Assembly (NCBI GenBank): GCA_000402835.1
Contig: AQRZ01000041.1
Coordinates: forward strand, 233-27,813
Origin: Synergistetes bacterium JGI 0000079-D21
GTDB taxonomy: Bacteria > Synergistota > Synergistia > Synergistales > 79-D21
Direction: 5' to 3'
Length of the DNA: 27,581 nt
Part shown: one piece after another, positions 7,368-17,810 of the stretch
How the letters are laid out: each line of letters begins with the position of its first letter
How positions within the stretch are numbered: the first letter of the stretch is position 1
The notes under the pieces: generated by a model
The model's input: only the letters and a program-made list of their open reading frames with translations
What the model was told of the DNA's origin: nothing
Database searches by the model: none
Program-made: the position numbers and the translations under genes

Positions 7368-8207
7368 ATGGCAAGAATCAAGAGCCGGAAAAGGAGCCCA
7401 GCTTCAACGCCGGCGGAGCTGCGCTTCATTCCGCTGGGTGGTTTTGGAGAAATCGGCAAGAATATGCTCGTGTTCGAATACGGCGAAGACATCCTCGTTG
7501 TCGATTCCGGCCTGAAATTCCCGGATGAGGAAATGTTCGGTATCGATTTCGTCATTCCGGATGTAACCTATCTTCTGGAAAAAAAGAAGAATATCCGGGG
7601 GATCGTCCTGACTCATGGACATGAAGACCATACGGGAGCCTTGCCTTTTGTCCTTCCCCAGCTGGACGTCCCTCTTTACGGAACGGCTCTGACCCTCGGG
7701 CTCGCAAGAGGAAAGCTTTCCGAATTCGCCCCGTCCTACGAACCGCGAATGCAGGAAGTGCGGGCAGGCGAGACGATCGAGCTCGGTGCCTTTCGGATCA
7801 CGTTCGTTGCGGTTTGCCATTCCATCCCCGACGGGGTGGGGCTCATCATCGAAACCCCCGAGGGGATCGTGGTCCACACGGGTGATTTCAAACTGGACCC
7901 CACTCCCATCGATGGCCGTCTGACGGATTACAATGCTTTCGCCGAGGCCGGGAAGAAAGGGGTTCGCTTGTTCATCAGCGATTCCACGAATGCCGAAAGG
8001 CCAGGGCACACCCCATCGGAAAACATCGTTGGGAAGTCCCTGGAGCAGATCCTGAGGCTGCACAAGAGCCGCAGGATTGTCGTCGCCGCTTTCGCGAGCA
8101 ACATTCACCGGACTCAACAGGTCTTCGACGCGGCAGCGCGCTTCAATCGAAAAGTGGCGCATCATCTGCAGCCAGTTTTTCCGGGGCCAACACGCCTTTT
8201 TCCTTGA
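7368..8207 (+). pseudogene. rnj: RNase J, 3'-truncated (N-terminal metallo-beta-lactamase part only)
   Basis: The first 264 residues match the RNase J family: LRFIPLGGFGEIGKNM, the zinc motif HGHEDH (His83, His85, Asp87, His88), VCHSIPDGVG and HTGDFKLDPTP, then the start of the beta-CASP domain (SDSTNAERPGHTPSE, FASNIHR). RNase J is a 5' exonuclease/endonuclease of mRNA decay and normally has about 550 residues. Here family similarity stops after RKVA (base 8159), where the conserved GRSM segment should follow, and the frame runs on for 15 unrelated residues inside the antisense of the neighbouring gene. The second beta-CASP half and C-terminal domain are missing, so this copy should not be functional. 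Either a real rearrangement or an assembly misjoin explains it. The ATG at 7368 is preceded by AGGGG. Confidence 0.85.
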
Positions 8208-9225
8208 TCAGCCCCTTGTGGATGGCCCTGGCAAAAATCGCGCAAGTGCAGCCGGTGCAACGTCCCATCGAATTCGTCCAAGAGTTCTCATCAAAACGGT
8301 CCCAGAGGTCCCAGGTATAGGTGATTTCGTCTTTCCCCTTGAAGCCGTGAACCTCGACCTGCATGATCGTGAGGTCCCGATCGCCCTTCTCCGGCTCCAT
8401 CTTCCACATGGGGAAAAGAAGGTCGCAGGCGATGTCTCGAGGAACCACCTCGACACCTCCGAGTTTTCGTGGCGTTTCGTCAAAAAGCCCCATTGAACGC
8501 AGCAGCCGCATCTGCTCAACGTGTCCAGGCCACCGTAACGTCCTTTCCTCCATTCTTTTGGCCTTGAGATTCTTGATCAGGGAACGGAGACCGTCGGTAA
8601 TGAAGGTTTCGAGCACGCCCACCTTCGGAAATTCTCTCAGGGTAAGCCGGTCCATCGCTTCAACTGTTACCGGCTTTCCGTCTTCCACGAAACGTGCCGG
8701 ACGAGTGTATTCCTCGATTACGTCCGCGGGGGACCAGGTTACCTGGTAGTTGAAGGGCGGTACTTTCTTTTCGGGGATCCCGCCGACGTAGATGACCGCG
8801 TCTTCCACCTCGTCCAGCAGGGCGCAGCCCCGTCCCATGAGGTAATTCGACATTCCCGGGGCAACTCCGATGTCCGGGACAACGACGACTCCCTTTTCCT
8901 TGGCGAGCCCATCGAGAAGCTCGAAGTCTTCCGCCATGAAGGAGATGTCGCTAAGGTCCTTGCCCAGCTCGATGACGGTTTCCATCATCTTGTAGCCGAA
9001 CCGCCCCGGTACTCCGGCCGTCACTATGTCGGCATCTCGAAGCAGGGGTTCCAGGAGCTCCCGATCAGTGCAGGAACCGACAACGGTCCTGATCGAAGGG
9101 ACCTTCGACTTGAGAGCTTCCAGGGCCTTTTCGTTCAGGTCCACGACCGTAACATCATAATCCATTGCTAGATCCCTTGCGATCACGCTACCTACAAGCC
9201 CGCAGCCAAGCTGAACCGCCTTCAT
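8143..9225 (-). CDS. Saccharopine dehydrogenase-like NAD(P)-dependent oxidoreductase, probably 3'-truncated
   Basis: A 360-residue protein of the saccharopine dehydrogenase / lysine 6-dehydrogenase group. The N-terminal Rossmann fold starts at once (MKAVQLGCGLVGS, glycines 7, 9 and 12), with the usual acidic end of strand 2 (VTVVDLNEKA). VPDIGVAPGMSNYLMG and YVGGIPEKKVPPFNYQVTWSP are family signatures of the second domain. Such enzymes act on the side-chain amine of lysine-type substrates; the exact substrate is open. Homologues I recall run about 15-25 residues past the VLAPEKL motif; here it ends AADDAPLFD, and the last bases are the antisense of rnj sequence, so the natural C-terminus is probably lost. 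The ATG at 9225 has GGGGAGG seven bases upstream; an extension to 9300 lacks a ribosome site. Confidence 0.78.
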   Translation of the reverse strand: MKAVQLGCGLVGSVIARDLAMDYDVTVVDLNEKALEALKSKVPSIRTVVGSCTDRELLEPLLRDADIVTAGVPGRFGYKMMETVIELGKDLSDISFMAEDFELLDGLAKEKGVVVVPDIGVAPGMSNYLMGRGCALLDEVEDAVIYVGGIPEKKVPPFNYQVTWSPADVIEEYTRPARFVEDGKPVTVEAMDRLTLREFPKVGVLETFITDGLRSLIKNLKAKRMEERTLRWPGHVEQMRLLRSMGLFDETPRKLGGVEVVPRDIACDLLFPMWKMEPEKGDRDLTIMQVEVHGFKGKDEITYTWDLWDRFDENSWTNSMGRCTGCTCAIFARAIHKGLIKEKGVLAPEKLAADDAPLFD

Positions 9226-9239
9226 TCCGGATCCTCCCC

Positions 9240-9300
9240 TTTTTATAAACTGTCTGGATTGAACAGGGTCAAGATAGCATACAATAATACAAGTCGTCAA
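9240..9300 (-). promoter_or_regulatory. Promoter region of the saccharopine dehydrogenase-like gene
   Basis: An AT-rich stretch unlike its surroundings. On the minus strand there are two candidate promoters: a TTGACG box with TATCTT 18 bases on, and nearer the gene a TTGACC box followed by TATAAA at a long 19-base spacing. Neither is decisive. Confidence 0.4.
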
Positions 9301-9333
9301 GGTTATACAGTTCGGGCAGGAAACAGGAACGGC

Positions 9334-9362
9334 TTGACGCTACCCTTCGGGGGTCTTAAACT
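9334..9362 (+). promoter_or_regulatory. Possible promoter of the first NhaC gene
   Basis: TTGACG (9334-9339) and TAAACT (9357-9362) are 17 bases apart. The spacer contains ACCC-TTCG-GGGGT, a possible UUCG-capped hairpin, so the same bases could instead belong to an RNA structure from an upstream start. The remaining leader to 9533 (about 165 bases) holds no motif I recognise apart from a tandem ACTGGAAG at 9488-9503. Confidence 0.4.
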
Positions 9363-9533
9363 GTGAAAGCAAGTGTGCAATATGAAGTCTTTTCCAACCT
9401 TTTTCATTCAAGCAAGATAGAGAGAAGGGGGGGATCGTGAGGCTCTTTCGACCCGACGCACCCATTCCGTCCTGGACCGGTAAAAATACTGGAAGACTGG
9501 AAGAAAGGGAAAATCCGGAGGAGGCGATCCTGT

Positions 9534-11060
9534 ATGGCTGTAGGCACCACGAGAAAGACACCCAGCTTTGCCCTTTCGCTAGGAGTTTTTGCAGTAGCGG
9601 CATTTTTCATCAGCTACGGAATCTTGAAGCTAGAAGCAGAGGCCCACATGCCGATCCTTGCGGCTGCCGTATTCGCCGCGCTCGTCGGCCGGTTCGTGCT
9701 GGGCGTTCCCTGGAAGGAAATGGAAGAGGGGATGATCAACAACATCGCGGTGGCTCTCCAGGCCACCCTCATCCTGATGATCATCGGCATGATCATCGGG
9801 GCCTGGATCAAGTCGGGGGTCGTTCCCGGACTCATCTACTACGGCCTCATGATCCTCAAACCCTCGATCTTCCTCGTGGCGACCCTGCTCACATGCTCGG
9901 TTGTTTCGCTCGCCACGGGTTCCTCCTGGACCACGACGGCAACGATCGGCATCGCGATGCTCGGTATCGGGAACGGCCTGGGGGTTCCCGTACCGATCAC
10001 GGCAGGCGTCATCATCTCCGGAGCCTACTTCGGCGACAAGATGTCCCCGCTCTCCGATACCACGAACCTCTCCCCCGCAGTATCCGGTGCCGAATTGTTC
10101 GACCATATCAAGGCCATGGTCTGGACCACCGGCCCGACGTACATCATCGTGCTTGTCGTCCTTACCTTCATCGGCTTCCGTTACGGCGGAGGAACCCTGG
10201 ACGCGAGTCGGATCCATGCCATCCAGTCCTTCATGAAGGCCGAATTCCCGATCTCCCTCGCCTGCCTGATTCCCCCGTTCCTCGTCATCGCCCTCGCAGT
10301 CATGAAGATGCCTGCCATCCCGGGCCTCTTTGCAGGTCTGTTCGCGGGGATTGCGATCGCTTTCGTCACTGGGGCAGGCATCGGAGACATCATGGACGTA
10401 GTCCAGAACGGCTATGCTGCAGGCATTTCCGATGAAATCGCGAATGCCGCCGATGTTGCAGCCGTCGCCGAGGCCATGACCAAAGCCGGCATTGCAGGCG
10501 TCACTCCCGAGTTGGGAAAGGAAGTTGCGGCGACCGTATCGAAACTGGTATCGCGAGGCGGACTCCAGTCGATGATGTGGTCGATCTCCCTCATTTTTGT
10601 CGCCCTGTCCTTCGGAGGCATCATGGAAGCCTGCGGTTTCCTGGAGACGATCATCGGGACCCTGACGAAGGGTATCCGGAAGGTCGGCACGCTCATCACG
10701 GCGGTTATCGGATCCTGCATCATTTCCAACATCTTCCTGGGTGACCAGTACCTTTCGCTGGTCGTCCCCGGCAGGATGTTCCGGAACACCTTCCAGAAGG
10801 CGGGCCTTGCACCACGAATGCTTTCCCGTACACTGGAGGATGCTGGAACCCTCACCTCTGCGCTGGTTCCCTGGAACACCTGCGGTGCCTACCAGACCAG
10901 CGTACTCGGCGTCGGTCCGCTCGTTTACGGACCCTACGCCTTCCTGAACTGGGGCAACCCCCTGATGGCGATTCTCTTGACCTACATGAAGATCGGGATT
11001 TACTGGAGGAAGGAAGACGGCAGCGACGTCGTCGAAAAGAAGGACACGTTTGATATTTAA
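9534..11060 (+). CDS. nhaC: NhaC-family Na+/H+ antiporter (copy 1)
   Basis: A 508-residue integral membrane protein with about 11-12 hydrophobic segments. The NhaC signatures are strong: SGAYFGDKMSPLSDTTNL in the centre, ALSFGGIMEACGFLE, NIFLGDQYLSLVVPGRMF and DAGTLTSALVPWNTCGAY near the C-terminus. The family exchanges sodium for protons; some members (MleN type) are malate-lactate or other organic-ion antiporters, so the substrate is not certain. The ATG at 9534 lies nine bases after GGAGGAGG. The gene is homologous along its whole length to the convergent copy at 11622-13154. In sodium-dependent amino-acid fermenters such antiporters link the proton and sodium gradients. Confidence 0.93.
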   Translation: MAVGTTRKTPSFALSLGVFAVAAFFISYGILKLEAEAHMPILAAAVFAALVGRFVLGVPWKEMEEGMINNIAVALQATLILMIIGMIIGAWIKSGVVPGLIYYGLMILKPSIFLVATLLTCSVVSLATGSSWTTTATIGIAMLGIGNGLGVPVPITAGVIISGAYFGDKMSPLSDTTNLSPAVSGAELFDHIKAMVWTTGPTYIIVLVVLTFIGFRYGGGTLDASRIHAIQSFMKAEFPISLACLIPPFLVIALAVMKMPAIPGLFAGLFAGIAIAFVTGAGIGDIMDVVQNGYAAGISDEIANAADVAAVAEAMTKAGIAGVTPELGKEVAATVSKLVSRGGLQSMMWSISLIFVALSFGGIMEACGFLETIIGTLTKGIRKVGTLITAVIGSCIISNIFLGDQYLSLVVPGRMFRNTFQKAGLAPRMLSRTLEDAGTLTSALVPWNTCGAYQTSVLGVGPLVYGPYAFLNWGNPLMAILLTYMKIGIYWRKEDGSDVVEKKDTFDI

Positions 11061-11069
11061 GTATCGCTT

Positions 11070-11110
11070 AAAATGCAGAGGCGGCCCTTGGCGGGCCGCT
11101 TCTGCATTTT
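11070..11110. terminator. Bidirectional terminator between convergent genes
   Basis: An 18-bp stem with a single G-U pair (11070-11087 with 11093-11110) and a 5-base loop. Four A residues on one side and four T on the other let it work in both directions, ending nhaC copy 1 on the plus strand and the small membrane protein gene on the minus strand, whose stop codon overlaps its edge. Confidence 0.9.
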
Positions 11111-11534
11111 AAAGGGTTGTGATCTCGATTCCAGGCGCATGCTCCTTAAGGATTTCCCTTAGCTTTTGCTCCTGCGAGCGGTCAAACAGGACTTTCCATC
11201 CCAGGACATCCCTCTCGAAAAACGCCATCATTTGGTCTCGCCTGAATGCCAATCCGACATGCCCCAGTTCGGCCCAGGGAAAGACCTCGCTGTTCCGGTT
11301 CATCCAGGTCCTGGTTTCGCGGACGATCCCTTCTTCGCTGAGGTAGATCCTTTTCCTGTAGCCACATGCGTAAAGGATTGCAGCCCCGACGAAAAGGGCG
11401 TGAGCGCTCAGGCTTTTTACGGTCAGGAACCGACGCAGGGCATCCCCCAGAAGGTAAATTCCGATGACGCCGAACGTCCAGCGCATCCATTCCGGGAAAG
11501 GCGTATTCGACTTCGATTCAAGCAAAACGGTCAA
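11109..11534 (-). CDS. Small membrane protein, unknown function
   Basis: I do not recognise this 141-residue protein. Two hydrophobic segments lie at about residues 18-34 (WTFGVIGIYLLGDAL) and 43-58 (SAHALFVGAAILYACGY), followed by a basic RKR and a soluble C-terminal domain of about 80 residues (YLSEEGIVRETRTWMNR, then WAELGHVGLAF, and a charged helix QEQKLREILKEH). That layout, two helices followed by a short beta-rich domain, resembles bacterial PH-domain/YcxB-like membrane proteins, a weak comparison. The start is a TTG with GGGAGA about eight bases upstream. It lies between two convergent NhaC genes, 87 bases after copy 2, but a strong terminator stands between them, so it probably has its own promoter or depends on read-through. 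Confidence 0.65.
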   Translation of the reverse strand: MTVLLESKSNTPFPEWMRWTFGVIGIYLLGDALRRFLTVKSLSAHALFVGAAILYACGYRKRIYLSEEGIVRETRTWMNRNSEVFPWAELGHVGLAFRRDQMMAFFERDVLGWKVLFDRSQEQKLREILKEHAPGIEITTL

Positions 11535-11560
11535 ACGAATCTCTCCCTTTTCTCATGAGC

Positions 11561-11597
11561 GGAAAAACGGGGAGGGGCGGTTTCTCCCCCTCCCCGT
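11561..11597 (-). terminator. Terminator of NhaC copy 2
   Basis: On the minus strand ACGGGGAGGGG pairs with CCCCTCCCCGT (11587-11597 with 11567-11577), followed by TTTTT. The stem is 11 bp, nearly all G/C. Confidence 0.88.
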
Positions 11598-11621
11598 TCA
11601 TGGCGGGACGGAATTGCGCTT

Positions 11622-13154
11622 CTACAGGTTGGCCGGTTTCTGCTTGGCGAAGACCGGCTCACCGTCCTTGCCTTTCCAGGTCGTTCCGATGCCAAGGTAG
11701 GTGATCAGGATCGCCATGAGCGGGTTCAGGTAGTTCAGGAAGGCAAAGGGAAGGTATTGTACCGTGGGAACTCCGAGTACCCCGCTGTTGTAAGCGCCGC
11801 AGGTGTTCCAGGGAATCAGGACCGAGGTCAGTGTCCCAGCGTCTTCCAGCGAACGGGAAAGCATCCTGGGATGGAGCCCTTTTTCCTCGAATCCGAGCCT
11901 GAACATGCGGCCAGGCATGACGATGGACAGGTACTGGTCGCCCAGAAAGACGTTGCAGATGAAGCAGGAGGCGATGACCGATGCCACCAGCCCGCCGACG
12001 CTTTTGACTCCCTTGAGGATCGTCCGGAGCATGACCTCGAGGAAGCCGCACCTTTCCATGATCCCTCCGAAGGAAAGCGCACAGATGATCAGGGAGATCG
12101 TCCAGTTCATGGACTGCATGCCGCCGCGGGTGAGAAGGTCGTTCAGCATCCCGCCGACTTCCTTTGCCATCTCCGGCGTCACACCGAGGATGTTGTTCTC
12201 GGAAAGGATCTTGGCGACTGCCGTCAGGTCTTCCGCCTCAGCCAGGGTAGCGGAAAGAGCGGCAGTGTATCCGTTCTGGATCACGTTCATGATGTCCCCG
12301 ATTCCCAGTCCCTGGAAAGCCGCAATAACGGCTCCAGCCACGACGCCGGCAAAGAGCCCGGGGATCGCGGGCATCTTCATCACGCAGAGACCGATGACCA
12401 GGATCGGAGGGACGAATCCGACCAGGCTGATGCTAAATTCGTGGGACATGACCGCCTGAATGGCGGTGATTTTTGCCGCATCGAGAGTTCCCCCGCCATA
12501 TTTCATGCCGAGGACGACCGTGATGGCGCAGACGAGAAGGTAAGTCGGGCCCGTCGTCCAGACCATGGCCCGGATATGCTGGAAGAGGTCGGTCCCGGCG
12601 ATGGCCGGTGCCAGGTTGGTGGTGTCGGACAGCGGGGACATCTTGTCGCCGAAGTAGGCTCCCGAGATGACGACGCCCGCCGCGAGGGGAGCTGGAATTC
12701 CGAGTCCCATGGCCACACCCATGAGAGCGATCCCCACCGTTCCGGTGGTGCCCCAGGAAGTCCCCGTCGAAAGCGAGACGACCGAGCAGATCAGGAGGGT
12801 GGCCAACAGGAACCACCTTGGCGAGAGCAGGTCGAGCCCGTAATAGATCAGGCTGGGGACAACGCCGCTCTGGATCCAGGCTCCGATGATCATGCCGACG
12901 ATGTAGAGGATGAGAACGGCCTGGAGGGCCAGCACGATGCCGTTGATCATGCCTTCCTCGATTGTCTTCCAGGGGATTCCCAGGACCCATCGACCGACGA
13001 GGGCCGCGAAAAGGGCACACAGGACGAGAGGGATATGGACTTCCGCTTCCAGCTTGAGGACGCTATAACCGATGATGACTGCCGCTACTAGGACAACCAT
13101 GAGCGCGATGCCGAAACTGGGTTTCTTTCCGGTGATTTCTTCTGCCATGACCAC
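11622..13154 (-). CDS. nhaC: NhaC-family Na+/H+ antiporter (copy 2)
   Basis: A 510-residue polytopic membrane protein closely related to copy 1. It has the same signatures: SGAYFGDKMSPLSDTTNL, ALSFGGIMERCGFLE, NVFLGDQYLSIVMPGRMF and DAGTLTSVLIPWNTCGAY. The clearest differences lie in the loop around residues 310-345, where copy 2 reads ATLAEAEDLTAVAKILSENN and copy 1 has a different alanine-rich stretch. The start is ambiguous: the GTG at 13154 has AGGGGG six bases upstream, while the ATG at 13148, two codons on, is twelve bases away; I prefer the GTG. It has its own promoter behind the foldase terminator and ends in a strong terminator. Substrate as for copy 1: sodium/proton exchange likely, an organic ion possible. 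Confidence 0.93.
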   Translation of the reverse strand: MVMAEEITGKKPSFGIALMVVLVAAVIIGYSVLKLEAEVHIPLVLCALFAALVGRWVLGIPWKTIEEGMINGIVLALQAVLILYIVGMIIGAWIQSGVVPSLIYYGLDLLSPRWFLLATLLICSVVSLSTGTSWGTTGTVGIALMGVAMGLGIPAPLAAGVVISGAYFGDKMSPLSDTTNLAPAIAGTDLFQHIRAMVWTTGPTYLLVCAITVVLGMKYGGGTLDAAKITAIQAVMSHEFSISLVGFVPPILVIGLCVMKMPAIPGLFAGVVAGAVIAAFQGLGIGDIMNVIQNGYTAALSATLAEAEDLTAVAKILSENNILGVTPEMAKEVGGMLNDLLTRGGMQSMNWTISLIICALSFGGIMERCGFLEVMLRTILKGVKSVGGLVASVIASCFICNVFLGDQYLSIVMPGRMFRLGFEEKGLHPRMLSRSLEDAGTLTSVLIPWNTCGAYNSGVLGVPTVQYLPFAFLNYLNPLMAILITYLGIGTTWKGKDGEPVFAKQKPANL

Positions 13155-13251
13155 GAACTTCCCCCTTTCTAATTTACCGGTTCAGTGGGTTGTCTTTCCG
13201 GAAGTTCTGAACCGTATCCCCCCTCCGGGTTTCCTTTCCGGACCCACCAAC

Positions 13252-13279
13252 ATTATACGATGATTGGGAGGGCTGTCCA
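13252..13279 (-). promoter_or_regulatory. Probable promoter of NhaC copy 2
   Basis: On the minus strand TGGACA (13274-13279, five of six) and TATAAT (13252-13257, consensus) are 16 bases apart. The leader of about 90 bases carries an 8-bp inverted repeat (13178-13185 with 13207-13214). Confidence 0.65.
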
Positions 13280-13321
13280 GCCTGAAAAGGCAGTCGGTTT
13301 CCGCGAAAAGACGCTAGAAGA

Positions 13322-13357
13322 CACAAGGGGCCGGAGTCTTTTCTCCGGCCCCTTGTG
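13322..13357 (-). terminator. Terminator after the foldase gene
   Basis: A perfect 15-bp stem (13322-13336 with 13343-13357) with a 6-base loop, seven bases past the stop codon. The following minus-strand bases, TCTTCT, are only moderately T-rich. Confidence 0.8.
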
Positions 13358-13363
13358 GAATCT

Positions 13364-14215
13364 TTATTTTCCGAGCGCTTCCAGCTGTTTTTCGTCGATC
13401 GCCAGGGAGGCCGTCTTTCTCAGGCTTTCCAGCGTTTCCTCCAGGTAAAACTGCTGCAGGTCCCTGACCACCCGGCTTTTCACCGATTCGTAGACTCCCT
13501 CGCTTGCCGGGCGCTTGTCCAGCACCTGGAGAACGTGCCATCCGTATTCGCTTCGGACCGGCCCGCCAAGTCCTCCCCTGGGGGTGGAAAAGGCGGTTTT
13601 CTCGAACTCGGGAACCGTGTCGCCCTTCTCGATCCACCCCAGGTCACCGCCTCTTTCCGCGGACCCCTGGTCCTTGCTGGATTTCGCGGCAAGCTCTCCG
13701 AAATCCTTTCCAGAAAGCGCTTCCAGAAGGAGGTTCCGGGCTTCCGCTTCCGATTCGACAAGGATATGCCGGACGTGCACGGCTTCTTTCGTGGCGTAGT
13801 TCGAGCGGTGCTCCTCGAAATATCCCCGCACGGCCTTTTCGCTCATGTTCCACCCGGCTGCCAGCCGTTCGACATAGGCTTTCGCCAGCGTGTTCACGGC
13901 ATCCCAGCGCAGCTTTGCGGCAACCGCAGGGTCAAGCTGGAGCCCCTTCAGGGCTGCCGCCTGCGAGACCAGCAGAAGATCCGCGACATCCCCGAGAAAC
14001 TCCTTCTTTTCCTCGAGAGTCATACCCGAAAGGACCATCCCGGCCATAGCCTCGTTGCCCCCTGCCTTCTGCGTCAGGAGGTACAGAAGGTCGTCGGCGG
14101 TTACGCTTTCCTCCCCGACTTTCATGACGGGGGCCTGGACGGCTGCGGATGCCAGAGTCGTCGAGAACACAAGCAGAGATACGGTCAGAGCGATTGCGGC
14201 GACAAATTTTCTCAA
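13364..14215 (-). CDS. Secreted parvulin-type peptidyl-prolyl isomerase (PrsA/SurA-like foldase)
   Basis: A 283-residue exported foldase. Residues 1-24 form a signal peptide (RKFVAAIALTVSLLVF, cleavage near ASA). There is no lipobox cysteine, so it should be soluble in the periplasm rather than a PrsA lipoprotein. A SurA-N-like helical chaperone region spans about 35-140, and the parvulin domain about 145-234 (VHVRHILVESEAEA, FGELAAKSSKD, RGGDLGWIEKGDTVPEFE, GWHVLQVLD). It helps extracytoplasmic proteins fold by isomerising prolyl bonds. The start is a TTG with AGAGGAGG eight bases upstream. It follows clpC by 44 bases on the same strand and may be partly co-transcribed with the stress operon. 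Confidence 0.88.
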   Translation of the reverse strand: MRKFVAAIALTVSLLVFSTTLASAAVQAPVMKVGEESVTADDLLYLLTQKAGGNEAMAGMVLSGMTLEEKKEFLGDVADLLLVSQAAALKGLQLDPAVAAKLRWDAVNTLAKAYVERLAAGWNMSEKAVRGYFEEHRSNYATKEAVHVRHILVESEAEARNLLLEALSGKDFGELAAKSSKDQGSAERGGDLGWIEKGDTVPEFEKTAFSTPRGGLGGPVRSEYGWHVLQVLDKRPASEGVYESVKSRVVRDLQQFYLEETLESLRKTASLAIDEKQLEALGK

Positions 14216-14259
14216 TTTCAGTTCCTCCTCTGATTTGAACGGCTATTTGGACAGGCGCA

Positions 14260-16728
<2,469 letters not shown>

Positions 16729-16760
16729 GGTCTTGTTCCCCTTTCGGACAGATCCCCAAC

Positions 16761-17810
16761 CTAAAGACGGCCCAGAGTCTCCCTGACGAGTTCCGCCCGG
16801 GCCGTTTCCGTCTCCTCTTCCTGGAGCAGCCTTCCTTTCATGGCCTGCACGTGGGCGGGCTGGACCGAGAGGAAGAGAGGTCCCCAGGCCACTTTTTCGA
16901 AGGGCCCCTTCATGCCGGCTTCCTGGGCCATCCGGAGCAGGGAGAGGCATTCCATCGCCTCCGCCAGACCGAGGCGTCTCGCGTACACCAGGGTCCCCCA
17001 CGCCCTCCAGATCCGGTCCTCCAGTTCTCGGCTCCCGTTGAAAAGGGCATCCCTCGCCCGGGATTCCTGCTCGACAAGTCGAGAGCCCACCGCTTCAACT
17101 TTTTCGGTCAGTTCTTCGGGTGTGAGTCCCAGCGTCACCTGGTTGGAAACCTGGTAGAGAGCTCCGGCTGAAGTCGTACCCTCTCCGTAGGCCCCCCTGA
17201 CAACCAGTCCCAGGCGGCCTGATTGGGCGATGATTTCCGGCATCGCCCTCGACATCTTGAGCGCAGGGAGATGCAGCATCGTCGAAGCCCTGAGGCCCGT
17301 TCCCACGTTGGTCGGGCAGCTGGTCAGGAAACCGAATTCCTGGTCGAAGGCGAATTCAAGGCAATAAAGAGCCCGATCGATCGCAGAAGCGATCCGGAGG
17401 GCTTCGCAGAGGGACATTCGGCCTAGGAGGACCTGGATCCGCAGGTGGTCCTCTTCGTTCACCATCACGGAAACGATCCCCTTCGTGTCCAGGATGAGCC
17501 CCCTCTCCCGGCTTCCCTGGAGGAAATCCGGGCTCATCAGCCGCCTCTCGACCAAAAGCCCCCTTGCGATCGGGTCCATCTCCTCGAGCCTGCACCACGC
17601 ACACTCACGGAACAACGGCTCGGCCTGGATGGCCTGCCTCACTTCTTCGAGCACTGCGGCCCTCTCTTCGGCTGTCGCCCGGTTGACAAAGGGAAACCTC
17701 GCGAGGTTCCGCGCGAGGCGGACCCGGCTGGAGATCACGACGTCGGAAGGGCAATCCTGCCCCCCTTCCACCCAGGGAGCCGGCAAGGCCAGGATCCTAT
17801 CCGCGTTCAC
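16761..17810 (-). CDS. mcsB: Protein arginine kinase McsB
   Basis: A 349-residue arginine kinase of the phosphagen kinase fold. It phosphorylates arginines on damaged proteins, marking them for ClpC-ClpP, and inactivates CtsR. Visible motifs: SSRVRLARNL near 27-36, the catalytic NEEDH (118-122), SCPTNVGTGLRA with the reactive-site cysteine Cys165, and the nucleotide-binding RGAYGEG (205-211). The start is GTG at 17810 with GGGAGG seven bases upstream, and the first 14 bases overlap the end of mcsA, indicating coupling to the activator McsA. At the C-terminus the RDxxRA phospho-arginine allosteric motif I expect is not intact: the region reads ETETARAELVRE. Confidence 0.95.
   Translation of the reverse strand: MNADRILALPAPWVEGGQDCPSDVVISSRVRLARNLARFPFVNRATAEERAAVLEEVRQAIQAEPLFRECAWCRLEEMDPIARGLLVERRLMSPDFLQGSRERGLILDTKGIVSVMVNEEDHLRIQVLLGRMSLCEALRIASAIDRALYCLEFAFDQEFGFLTSCPTNVGTGLRASTMLHLPALKMSRAMPEIIAQSGRLGLVVRGAYGEGTTSAGALYQVSNQVTLGLTPEELTEKVEAVGSRLVEQESRARDALFNGSRELEDRIWRAWGTLVYARRLGLAEAMECLSLLRMAQEAGMKGPFEKVAWGPLFLSVQPAHVQAMKGRLLQEEETETARAELVRETLGRL

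Noticed and set aside
9437..10435. 332-residue plus-strand frame starting in the NhaC leader
   Set aside because: It overlaps the start of NhaC copy 1 in another frame with a low-complexity Arg/His-rich product; a short leader peptide is conceivable but it has no early stop.
11757..13091. 444-residue plus-strand reading frame
   Set aside because: Antisense to NhaC copy 2, with an unusual Asp/His/Gly composition and no recognisable domain.
16729..17001. Upstream extension of clpC
   Set aside because: It lies inside the mcsB gene, and ClpC has a canonical N-terminus at 16728 with its own ribosome site.
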